Source: Bacteroidales bacterium (lineage in GTDB: Bacteria > Bacteroidota > Bacteroidia > Bacteroidales > Tenuifilaceae). Taken from it: a stretch of 64,000 nt of DNA. This document shows positions 54,346 to 63,100 of this stretch, piece by piece. A program made the translations under genes and the position numbers. The notes under the pieces were generated by a model. It did no database searches. It saw nothing but the letters and a program-made list of their open reading frames with translations, and was not told the DNA's origin. Where the stretch lies: positions 75,840 through 139,839 of the forward strand of contig JAQVYY010000001.1 in NCBI GenBank assembly GCA_028708425.1, read 5' to 3'. How positions within the stretch are numbered: position 1 is the stretch's first letter; the number at the start of each line of letters is the position of its first letter.

Positions 54346-55248
54346 ATGAAACCAACTCTTATAGTTCTAGCTGCCGGAATGGGTAGCCGTTACGGAGGCA
54401 TAAAACAAATTGATGCCGTTGGCCCCAATGGCGAAACCATTATCGATTACTCGGTTTTTGATGCGCTTCGTGCAGGCTTTGGAAAGGTAGTTTTTGTTAT
54501 CCGCAAGGATATTGAAAAAGATTTTCGCGAGGTTTTCGGTAAGCATTTCGATGGTAAGGTGCCGTACGAGCTAGTTTTTCAGGAACTCGACAACCTACCA
54601 AGCGGTATTACATGCCCCGCCGATAGGGTAAAACCATGGGGAACAGCCCATGCCGTTTGGGTATGCCGTAACGTGGTAAAAGAACCATTTGCCGTAATTA
54701 ATGCCGACGATTTTTATGGTGCCGAATCGTTTAAAGTCCTTGCCAAAGAACTTATGAATCCAACCCTTGCCGAGGGCGAGTACTTTATGGTTGGCTACCG
54801 CTTGGGCAATACGCTAAGCGAAGAGGGCTCCGTTTCGCGCGGAGTTTGTGCTGTGGATAATAAATCGAACCTTAACGATGTGGTTGAACGCACACACATT
54901 GAACGGGTTAACGGCAAGGTAATGTATAAAGATGCCAAGGGCGAGCTGGTTGCTGTTGATGAGCAATCGCTGGTATCGATGAACTTTTGGGGCTTTACGC
55001 CCAACTTTTTTGGGCATATAGACTCAATGCTAAACGAATTTTTAAGCGGCTCGATGGCAAATCCAAAAGCAGAGTTTTACATACCAACAGTGGTAAATGC
55101 GCTAATAAAATCGGGTAAGGCAACCTGCAATGTTCTGCCCACCAGCTCGCAATGGTTTGGCGTTACCTACCCCGGCGATAAGCCCATTGTTACCAGCAGC
55201 TTGGCAAAATTGGTAAGCAAGGGCATTTACCCATCGCCACTATTCTAA
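54346..55248 (+). CDS. Sugar-phosphate nucleotidyltransferase-like protein
   Basis: The 300-residue protein has the nucleotidyltransferase loop LAAGMGSRYGGIKQ at 8-21, INADDFYG near 125 (metal-binding Asp region), and a DGKVPYELVFQE segment. It should activate a sugar phosphate as a nucleotide sugar, but the substrate cannot be read from sequence. It lies 4 nt upstream of the LysO-type pair, so an operon is likely, though the functional link is unclear. Confidence 0.8.
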   Translation: MKPTLIVLAAGMGSRYGGIKQIDAVGPNGETIIDYSVFDALRAGFGKVVFVIRKDIEKDFREVFGKHFDGKVPYELVFQELDNLPSGITCPADRVKPWGTAHAVWVCRNVVKEPFAVINADDFYGAESFKVLAKELMNPTLAEGEYFMVGYRLGNTLSEEGSVSRGVCAVDNKSNLNDVVERTHIERVNGKVMYKDAKGELVAVDEQSLVSMNFWGFTPNFFGHIDSMLNEFLSGSMANPKAEFYIPTVVNALIKSGKATCNVLPTSSQWFGVTYPGDKPIVTSSLAKLVSKGIYPSPLF

Positions 55249-55252
55249 AAAT

Positions 55253-55543
55253 ATGTTTACAGTACTAATAGTAATGGTGGTTGGAGTCTTTTTCGGTTAC
55301 TTTTTACGTAATCGTAAAAAGTTGATAAAATTTGCCGACAAGTTTACCATGTGGGCTATTTACCTACTGCTTTTTTTACTGGGTATTGCCGTGGGTGCCA
55401 ACGAAATAATAATGAAAAACCTACCCAGACTTGGACTTAAAGCGTTGGTAATATCGCTTGGGGGAATTGCTGGCAGCGTTTTACTGGCTTGGGCCGCCTA
55501 CGTAATTTGGTTTAAACCAAAAAACGATAACCATGAAGGGTAG
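55253..55543 (+). CDS. LysO-type lysine exporter, N-terminal half (split)
   Basis: The 96-residue protein has three membrane spans (FTVLIVMVVGVFFGYFL, WAIYLLLFLLGIAVG, LVISLGGIAGSVLLAW) and the ANEIIMKNLPRLG motif. It corresponds to the N-terminal part of the LysO/DUF340 family; E. coli LysO is a single ~300-residue polypeptide that exports L-lysine. Its end overlaps the next gene by 11 nt. The transported substrate in this organism is inferred. Confidence 0.82.
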   Translation: MFTVLIVMVVGVFFGYFLRNRKKLIKFADKFTMWAIYLLLFLLGIAVGANEIIMKNLPRLGLKALVISLGGIAGSVLLAWAAYVIWFKPKNDNHEG

Positions 55544-56138
55544 CCTCACAATTCTTTCGTTTTTTTTACTGGGCGTTGTGCTGGGTATGTTTAGGTTTGT
55601 TCCCGAATTGCTAATACATAACGACTACAGCCAGTGGGCATTATACCTTTTAATGTTTCTGGTTGGCATTGGCATTGGAGCAGATCCAAACTCGCTTAAA
55701 GCCATTGGGCAGCTCAACTTCAAAATACTGCTGGTACCAATTGTTACAATTGTTGGAACCACGCTGGGTGTAGCTGCAATCTACATACTACTATCAGATG
55801 AGAAATTTCTCGACTTGCTTGCCGTAGGGTATGGTTTTGGATATTACAGTCTTTCAAGCATTTTTATTACCGAAATAAGGGGCGATGAGCTTGGAGTAGT
55901 TGCATTGCTAGCAAACATAATGCGCGAAATTATAACACTTGTGGCCGCACCTATATTTGCAATCCTTTTTGGCAAGCTTGCTCCAATTGTATCGGGTGGT
56001 GCCACTAGCATGGATACAACCCTGCCAATAGTTACCAAAGCTTCGGGAAAGGATTATGCTATGATTTCAATTTTTCACGGTATTGTTCTATCGGTACTCG
56101 TTCCTTTTTTGGTAACTTTGGTTCTTAGCTGGGGCTAA
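55533..56138 (+). CDS. LysO-type lysine exporter, C-terminal half (split)
   Basis: The 201-residue protein has the remaining spans and the family motifs GIGIGADPNSLKAIG, GYGFGYYSLSSIF and ANIMREIITLVAAPIF. Its ATG lies inside the last codons of the N-terminal half, giving translational coupling. The split form occurs in Bacteroidota and is probably functional, not a frameshift, since each gene has a proper start and the overlap is in another frame. Confidence 0.85.
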   Translation: MKGSLTILSFFLLGVVLGMFRFVPELLIHNDYSQWALYLLMFLVGIGIGADPNSLKAIGQLNFKILLVPIVTIVGTTLGVAAIYILLSDEKFLDLLAVGYGFGYYSLSSIFITEIRGDELGVVALLANIMREIITLVAAPIFAILFGKLAPIVSGGATSMDTTLPIVTKASGKDYAMISIFHGIVLSVLVPFLVTLVLSWG

Positions 56139-56161
56139 CAACTACCTCAACTCATTTTATA

Positions 56162-56701
56162 ATGAAGCGAATATTTTTTGCAGTACTTCTTTCGGTTACC
56201 ATACTAACGGCTCGTGCACAGGTTAATCCCGTTGAACTATCGGGTGATATTCTACACCTTGCCATGCCGGGTGCGGCTTTCGCATCTACCTTAATTTGGA
56301 GTGAAGATGAATATAAGGGAACTTGGCAATTTATTTGGGCAGCAGGCGTTTCAACCGTTGCTACCTACGGACTAAAATATGCTATAAATAAGGAACGACC
56401 CAATGGCGAAGGGCACGCTTTTCCCTCGGGGCACGCATCGCGAGCATTTATGGGAGCCGCTTTTGCGCAGCGTAAATTTGGGTGGAAAGTGGGAATTCCA
56501 GCCTACGCATTGGCAACCTACACGGGCTATACGCGGCTTTATGCCAATAAGCACGACTACTGGGATATTATTGGTGGAGCAGCTGTAGGAATTGCCAGCT
56601 CGTATATTTTTGCCAAACCTTATAATAAAGAGAAAATAGCTATGTCGTTTGGCAGGCAACAGAATGCTTACGTACTATGCTTAAACCTAACTTTTAAGTA
56701 A
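56162..56701 (+). CDS. PAP2-family phosphatase, secreted or membrane
   Basis: The 179-residue protein starts with a signal-like segment (IFFAVLLSVTILTARAQ). It has the three acid phosphatase motifs: KYAINKERP, FPSGHASRAF, and TRLYANKHDYWDIIGG with the catalytic His. It could act on a lipid phosphate or other phosphoester outside the cytoplasm. Fourth gene of the same-strand group starting at 54346. Confidence 0.87.
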   Translation: MKRIFFAVLLSVTILTARAQVNPVELSGDILHLAMPGAAFASTLIWSEDEYKGTWQFIWAAGVSTVATYGLKYAINKERPNGEGHAFPSGHASRAFMGAAFAQRKFGWKVGIPAYALATYTGYTRLYANKHDYWDIIGGAAVGIASSYIFAKPYNKEKIAMSFGRQQNAYVLCLNLTFK

Positions 56702-56753
56702 GAAGAAGTATGCAATTTGCAATAATATTAGCTAACCTAATTATATTACAGAG

Positions 56754-58073
56754 ATGAAAAATATGATATCAATTAAAAACACTATTACCATATTATTTTC
56801 GGCGCTTTTAGCCACCGTTATTCTTATAGGCTGCCAACCCAAACCCAAAACAGCCGAAGAGGTAATTGGCCAAATTGCAAATATCGACAGCCTTAATAGA
56901 ATAGAGGCTGATACCCTATTTGCCGAAAGCTGGGAACTCTGGTTCTCTATGCCGCTAGATCATAACAATCCCGATGGGGAACGTTTCCCGCTTAGGGCCA
57001 TTTATAGCCATAACGATTTTAACAACCCCATGGTTATTGCCATTGAGGGTTACAAAATATACACGCCTCGTGCCACCGAGCCAACAAAGCTACTCAATGC
57101 GAATCAAATTAATATTGAACACCGTTTTTTCGAAAAAAGCCGACCCAAGGACAGCATACCGTGGGCATACCTAAATATTTTTCAGGCTGCAACCGATCAC
57201 CACACCATTATCAATGCGTTTAAACCCTTTTATAAATCCAAATGGGTTAGCACGGGCATTAGCAAGGGCGGACAAGCAACCATTTTTCACAGGTCGCTAT
57301 ACCCAAACGATGTTGATGTTAGCATACCCTACGTTGCGCCGCTAAATTTCAGCAGCGAAGATGAGCGTGTTTATCACTTCCTTGCCAACGTGAGCACCCC
57401 CGAATGTCGCGAAAGGGTGCGGGCTTTTCAGGAGGAACTATTTAAACGTAAAGAGAAGCTAATGCCTATGCTTGAGCAACACGCAAAAGACAACGACTAT
57501 AAATTTGGTTTTGGGCTCAGCAGAGCTTATGATGTAAACGTGCTAGAGTATAGCTTCGGCTTTTGGCAATGGGGCGGTCTCGACTGCACAGAAATTCCCG
57601 GTGCCACTGCAAGCGATGAGGAACTCTTCAGCCACTGGACTAGTATTGCCTCTTTTACCTTTATTGAGGATAGCGGTGTTGATGCCATCAGACCATTCTT
57701 CTACCAAGCCATGACCGAAATTGGTATGTACGGCTACGAGGTTGAGCCTTGGAGTCGCTATTTAGACGACGTCACCAATATTACCTTCGATTTTACTATG
57801 CCTAAGGGACATAATGCAACCTTTAATCCCGAGCCCATGCAAAAGATAAATAATTGGGTACAAACCGAAGGGAACTATATGCTGTACATATACGGTGAAG
57901 ACGACCCATGGAGCGCAACGGCTGTGGTTACTGGCGACAAAACCAATGCGGTAAGATATATTAAATCCAATGGCGACCACAGAACTCGCATACATAGCTT
58001 TTCAAAAGAGACACAAGAAGAAATTTATAGTACGCTTGAGGAGTGGCTTAATTTGGAGATTGATAGGCAATAA
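56754..58073 (+). CDS. S37-type (PS-10) tripeptidyl aminopeptidase lipoprotein
   Basis: This 439-residue protein has a lipobox (LIGC, Cys27). It follows the S37 family, related to the Streptomyces PS-10 peptidase: SMPLDHNNPDGERF near residue 65, IEHRFFEKSRP near 121, and the nucleophile Ser170 in STGISKGGQ. The likely Asp is in YGEDDPWSA and the His in SNGDHRTRI. It should remove tripeptides from peptide N-termini at the cell surface or in the periplasm. A terminator follows about 110 nt downstream. Confidence 0.83.
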   Translation: MKNMISIKNTITILFSALLATVILIGCQPKPKTAEEVIGQIANIDSLNRIEADTLFAESWELWFSMPLDHNNPDGERFPLRAIYSHNDFNNPMVIAIEGYKIYTPRATEPTKLLNANQINIEHRFFEKSRPKDSIPWAYLNIFQAATDHHTIINAFKPFYKSKWVSTGISKGGQATIFHRSLYPNDVDVSIPYVAPLNFSSEDERVYHFLANVSTPECRERVRAFQEELFKRKEKLMPMLEQHAKDNDYKFGFGLSRAYDVNVLEYSFGFWQWGGLDCTEIPGATASDEELFSHWTSIASFTFIEDSGVDAIRPFFYQAMTEIGMYGYEVEPWSRYLDDVTNITFDFTMPKGHNATFNPEPMQKINNWVQTEGNYMLYIYGEDDPWSATAVVTGDKTNAVRYIKSNGDHRTRIHSFSKETQEEIYSTLEEWLNLEIDRQ

Positions 58074-58181
58074 GAAGTGCTGGGCAATTAGCTTTAAATA
58101 GAGCAATTGATGAAACGCAAAATCTTTCAGCACTCTTATTATAAAGATATTAAGCCAAGGTGCGTACTAAACGAATACTGA

Positions 58182-58207
58182 GAGGCTACTAATAAATTGG
58201 TAGCCTC
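58182..58207 (+). terminator. Terminator after the S37 peptidase gene
   Basis: GAGGCTAC pairs with GTAGCCTC across a 10-nt loop, followed by TTCCCTTTT. Confidence 0.75.
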
Positions 58208-58232
58208 TTCCCTTTTATTCGAATTAATACGC

Positions 58233-58263
58233 TTGTATTCCACATCACAATAATTTACCTTTG
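58233..58263 (+). promoter_or_regulatory. Promoter of nadB
   Basis: TTG (58233-58235), a 20-nt spacer, and TACCTTTG (58256-58263) match the Bacteroidota consensus, 16 nt before the ATG. Confidence 0.65.
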
Positions 58264-58279
58264 GAAAAAAAACAACGCT

Positions 58280-59860
58280 ATGGCTACACATACAAGCGAT
58301 TTTTTGGTTGTTGGAACGGGCATTGCCGGTTTAAGCTTCGCACTAAAAGTTGCCGAGTACGGCACGGTAAACCTAATTAGTAAGGCAGGCGTTGATGAAA
58401 CGAACACCGCCTATGCACAGGGAGGTATTGCCGCGGTTACCTACGAACCAGATAGCATTGAGAAACACGTTCAGGATACGCTAATTTGCGGTGACGGCCT
58501 TTGCAACGAGGAGGTTGTTCGTATGGTAGCCACAGAAGCACCAGAACAAATAAAGCAGCTTATACAGTGGGGCGTTAAATTCGACAAGCAGGTAAGCGGC
58601 GAATACGATTTAGCCCGCGAAGGCGGCCATACTGAGCATAGAATCCTTCACCATAAAGACAACACAGGCAACGAAATACAGCGAGCATTAAGCCTGAGGG
58701 TAAAAAATCATAAGAATATTAAGGTTTTCGAAAATTTCTTTGCTGTTGAGGTTATTACGCAGCACCATCTGGGTGAAAAAGTTACCCGAAGAACCCCCAA
58801 TATTCAATGTTTTGGCGCCTATATACTGGATACAAAAACCCAAAAGGTTAGCACATTTCTAGCTAAAAGCACCGTATTTGCAACGGGCGGCGTGGGCAAT
58901 ATTTACCATACAACCACCAATCCGCTGGTGGCTACGGGCGATGGTATTGCCATGGTTTACAGGGCTAAGGGTACCATTGAGAATATGGAGTTTATTCAGT
59001 TCCATCCCTCTTCGCTGTATAATCCTGGCGAACGACCATCTTTTTTAATAACCGAAGCCATGAGGGGTTTTGGGGCAATTCTTAAAACTAGGCAAGGCAC
59101 TGAGTTTATGCATAAGTACGATAAGCGCGGCTCCCTTGCTCCACGCGATATTGTTGCACGTGCAATTGATAATGAGATGAAAACTAGTGGAGATGATTTC
59201 GTTTTCCTCGACGCAACTTTTAAAGATGCCAACGAGATTAAGAATCACTTCCCAAACATATACCAAAAATGCCTTTCAATAGGTATTGATATAACTAAAG
59301 AGATGATTCCCGTGGTACCCGCAGCTCATTATCTTTGCGGTGGTATTAAGGTCGATTTAAATGGCGAGAGCACCATTAAAAACCTGTACGCCATTGGCGA
59401 GTGTGCATCCACCGGATTACACGGAGCAAACCGATTGGCATCAAACTCGCTAACAGAGGCTGTGGTTTATGCCGACAGGACAGCAAAAGCTAGCATTGCA
59501 AAATCTAAACTTCTGAAAATCAACCAGAACATCCCTAAATGGGACTACGAGGGCACAACCCACAACGAGGAGATGGTGCTTATTACGCAGAGCTACAAAG
59601 AGATGCAGCAAATTATGAGTAACTATGTGGGTATTGTACGCTCTAACCTAAGGCTTGAACGGGCTCTGGTGCGTCTCGAAACCCTGTATCAGGAAACCGA
59701 GGAACTATTTAGAAAATCGATACTTACCCAAAACCTATGCGAGCTTCGCAACATGATAAATGTGGGCTACCTAATCATTAAGAATGCCCAGAATATGCAC
59801 GAAAGCCGTGGGCTTCATTACTCCATCGACTATCCCAAAGGGAAGGGTAAGGAATTTTAA
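58280..59860 (+). CDS. nadB: L-aspartate oxidase NadB
   Basis: At 526 residues it is full length. Motifs: the FAD loop VVGTGIAGLSFALKV, NTAYAQGGIAAV, REGGHTEHRILHHKDNTG near 112, ATGGVGNIYHTTTNP, FIQFHPSSLY, and AAHYLCGGIKVDL with AIGECASTGLHGANRLASNS near 370. It oxidises L-aspartate to iminoaspartate, the first step of de novo NAD synthesis. nadA and nadC are not adjacent. It has its own promoter between two hairpin regions. Confidence 0.93.
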   Translation: MATHTSDFLVVGTGIAGLSFALKVAEYGTVNLISKAGVDETNTAYAQGGIAAVTYEPDSIEKHVQDTLICGDGLCNEEVVRMVATEAPEQIKQLIQWGVKFDKQVSGEYDLAREGGHTEHRILHHKDNTGNEIQRALSLRVKNHKNIKVFENFFAVEVITQHHLGEKVTRRTPNIQCFGAYILDTKTQKVSTFLAKSTVFATGGVGNIYHTTTNPLVATGDGIAMVYRAKGTIENMEFIQFHPSSLYNPGERPSFLITEAMRGFGAILKTRQGTEFMHKYDKRGSLAPRDIVARAIDNEMKTSGDDFVFLDATFKDANEIKNHFPNIYQKCLSIGIDITKEMIPVVPAAHYLCGGIKVDLNGESTIKNLYAIGECASTGLHGANRLASNSLTEAVVYADRTAKASIAKSKLLKINQNIPKWDYEGTTHNEEMVLITQSYKEMQQIMSNYVGIVRSNLRLERALVRLETLYQETEELFRKSILTQNLCELRNMINVGYLIIKNAQNMHESRGLHYSIDYPKGKGKEF

Positions 59861-59863
59861 TTA

Positions 59864-59895
59864 TTGTAGAGACATACGGTCGTGTGTCTTTACAA
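59864..59895. repeat. TTGTAGAGAC...GTCTTTACAA hairpin
   Basis: A 14-bp stem with two wobbles and a 4-nt loop, directly after the nadB stop. It resembles GTAGAGACGC-type intergenic palindromes found in many genomes. It has no T-run, so it is more repeat than terminator. Confidence 0.6.
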
Positions 59896-59912
59896 TACGC
59901 GCTACTCCGCTA

Positions 59913-59932
59913 CCGCACGACCTGCCGTGTGG
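59913..59932. repeat. CCGCACG...CGTGTGG hairpin, second copy
   Basis: The arms are identical to those at 52137-52158 with a shorter loop (6 nt). Confidence 0.5.
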
Positions 59933-60085
59933 AAACCAAGAAAAGAAAATGCGAATAGTATTATTAAAACGATGAAGCCACACGATGCAGCCGAGCCATT
60001 TTGTGGCGAGCTCAGGGAAGCCAACCGAGGACGAAGGACGAGCTCGGCGAAGTCAACCGTGTGGCAGCACTGCATCAAAAAATTA

Positions 60086-60122
60086 AAAAGGGGCTGCCTA
60101 TTTTTTCTAGGCAGCCCCTTTT
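60086..60122. terminator. Bidirectional terminator between nadB and the BspA-like gene
   Basis: AAAAGGGGCTGCCTA and TAGGCAGCCCCTTTT form a perfect 15-bp stem with a 7-nt loop. T-runs follow on both strands. It serves the minus-strand gene (20 nt past its stop) and can stop nadB transcripts. Confidence 0.9.
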
Positions 60123-60141
60123 AATTTACAAACTAAAAACT

Positions 60142-63100
60142 CTACTCTTTAACAACCTTTCTAACTACTCGTTTTCCATCGGCTGAGTATAGCGTTACCA
60201 GGTAAATACCCAACTTTAACGACGAGGTATTAATAATCCACTCAGGGTTAGCGTTTTTATTAGTTAGAACCTGTATTGGTTGACCCATAAGGTTGTTAAC
60301 CACAATACGGCTAACGTCACCGGCGTTGCTAACCACAAGCCTATTGCTAAATGGATTAGGATACACATTTACACGTGAAAGCGAATTATCATCCAACCCA
60401 AGTTTTACCATGTTCACCTTAACGGTTTGGTCCTCATCACTAATGATTACCTCGTCCGATACCACTTCGTAACCATCTAAAGAAATACTATAGGGATAAT
60501 TACCATTAGTAAGACTAATCTCTGCTTTTCCGTCGCTATCAGAGGTTAAATCTAGCTCATTAATGGTAATAGTGGCACCTGCTATCGGTGTTTCATCGGC
60601 ATCAATTAGTTCGAAGGTAAGCGTGTAGCTTTTAATCGTAAACGTAGCCTCAATCGTATGATCCGCTGTTACGTTCTCAAACGTGTAGGTTTGAACGCTC
60701 CCAACGCTTACACCATCAACCGAAACATCGTTTATATTAAACCCATGATCTGCTGCGATGGCAAAGGTAATGTCTTCGCCCTCGCCTATCTGAACTTCAC
60801 CACTTGGCGATATTGTTCCATTTGCACCCGCAGTTGCTGTAATGGCAAAAGTAATTGGCTCGGTTTCGGCAAAAGTAACGCTAATGGTGTGGTTATCATG
60901 AATATTGCTAAAGGTATACGTGGCAGAAAGGCCAACGCTTACCCCGTCAACAAGAACCGAGGCAACATGGAAATTGGCATCTGGAGTAAAGGTAAACTGA
61001 AGCGATGAGCCGTGCTCCACGGTTTGCTCACCAGCGGGAGAAATTGTTCCGTTCTCGCCGGCTGTTGCTGCAATGGTATAGGTATTAATGGCAAACTCTG
61101 CCTCAACGGTTACATCAGCAACTACATTGGCATCGGTACGTGGGTTGGCAGTTACATCATCGCTCCATTTCACAAAGTGGTAACCAGCGTTAGGCACAGC
61201 GGTAACAGGATTTGCATCGGAACCGTGATTCACAGTTTGAACTGATTCACCTGTAAGTGAACCATTTGCACCTGCGGTGTAGGTCAGCGTGTAGGTGTTG
61301 ATGGCAAACTCTGCCTCAACGGTTACATCAGCAACTACATTGGCATCGGTACGTGGGTTGGCAGTTACATCATCGCTCCATTTTACAAAGTGGTAACCAT
61401 CGTTAGGCACAGCGGTAACGGCTGTTCCATCGGTTCCGTAATTAACAGTTTGAACTGATTCACCTGTAAGTGAACCATTTGCACCTGCGGTGTAGGTCAG
61501 CGTGTAGGTATTGATGGCAAACTCTGCCTCAACGGTTACATCAGCAACTACATTGGCTTCGGTACGTGGATTGGTGGTTACGCCATCGCTCCATTTTACA
61601 AAGTGATAGTTTATATCAGCAACGGCTGTTATAGTTGTTCCATCGGTTCCGTAATTAACAGTTTGAGTAGTTTCGCCTGTAAGTGAACCATTTGCACCTG
61701 CGGTGTAGGTCAGCGTGTAGGTATTGATGGCAAACTCTGCCTCAACGGTTACATCACCAGTTACATTTACATCTGTACGGGGGTTGGCAGTTGAGCCATC
61801 GCTCCATTGTACGAAGTCGTAACCCGTATTTGCAACTGCTGTAACGGCTGTTCCATCAGTTCCATGATTCACTGTTTGAACAGTTTCGCCTGTAAGCGTT
61901 CCATTTGCACCTGCGGTGTAAGTTAATGTGTAGGTGTTGATGGCAAACTCTGCCTCAACGGTAACATCAGCAGTTACATTTACATCGGTACGTGGGTTGG
62001 AAGTTACATCATCGCTCCATTTTACGAAGTGGTAACCATTGTTAGGCACAGCGGTAACGGTTGTTCCATCGGTTCCATAATTCACAGTTTGAACAGTTTC
62101 GCCTGTGAGAGAACCGTTAGCACCTGCGGTGTAGGTTAAATTGTATTTAATAACTTCAAACTCGGCGGTTACCGTTGCCCCATAAGCTGGCATAAAAAAC
62201 TTATTGTCGATAATTGAGATGGAAACGCTCTGATTATCTGTTTTGTAAGCGTTTAGGCTTCCGTCTTTTAGTTGGTAACCCACACTGGGTGTAACGGTTA
62301 GCGTTATTTCGGTATCCGTAACAATATCCGTGCTTGGCGATGCGGTGATGCTGCCATTATCAACAGTTGCTACCGTTAGTGTTTGTGGTAAGCCCTCAAA
62401 CTGGGCGGTAACCGTCACATCGTAGGCTGGCATCGTAAACTTGCCATCGGTAATGGTTACGGGCGTTGTTGCATCGTTGGTTTTGTGGGCTTCTAAAGTT
62501 CCGTCTATTAACATATAGCCCACATTGGGTGTAACCGTTAGGGTTACTTCTGTATTACTTGGCGCTGCTGCGTAACTTGGAACAATGCTACCATTCTGAC
62601 TAATAGGGCTAACAAGATACATTGTTTGGGCAAAATCCCAACCGTACCATAAATTATCGGTCATATCACCATCATCAACATCTTTATACGCAATTTGAGC
62701 ATTGGTCAACGCATCGCCTGTGAGCATGTTGCCCTCTGCATCTGCCAAAATAAGGTAGCGCGGTGCGGGGCATTGGTAAAACACGTTATTACCAATGCTT
62801 GGCGGCGTAGAGCCAAGGGTTAGCGTGGTTAGTGAAGTGCAATTGTAGAATGCCTCTACTCCTATACTTGCTACTTCGGGGAAGTTGGCAGTATATAGAG
62901 AAGAGCAATCATAGAATGCATATTTAACTATGGTTGTTGCTTGGGGAAAATTGGCAGTAGTTAGATTAGTGCAAGCATCGAATGCACTAATTCCTATCCG
63001 TTCGACTTTTGCCACGCTTACTTCTTTTAGCGAAGCACTAAAATAGGGTACATAATCGGGCGCATCCGGAATATTTGCCACGCTGCCAACCCCATCGGTT

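Larger units (their letters stand above)
59861..60141. other. Gene-free repeat region between nadB and the BspA-like gene
   Basis: No gene is visible. It holds the hairpin 59864-59895, a CCGCACG...CGTGTGG hairpin (59913-59932), GAGCTC-containing repeats (about 60008-60045), and the terminator at 60086-60122. Confidence 0.7.
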
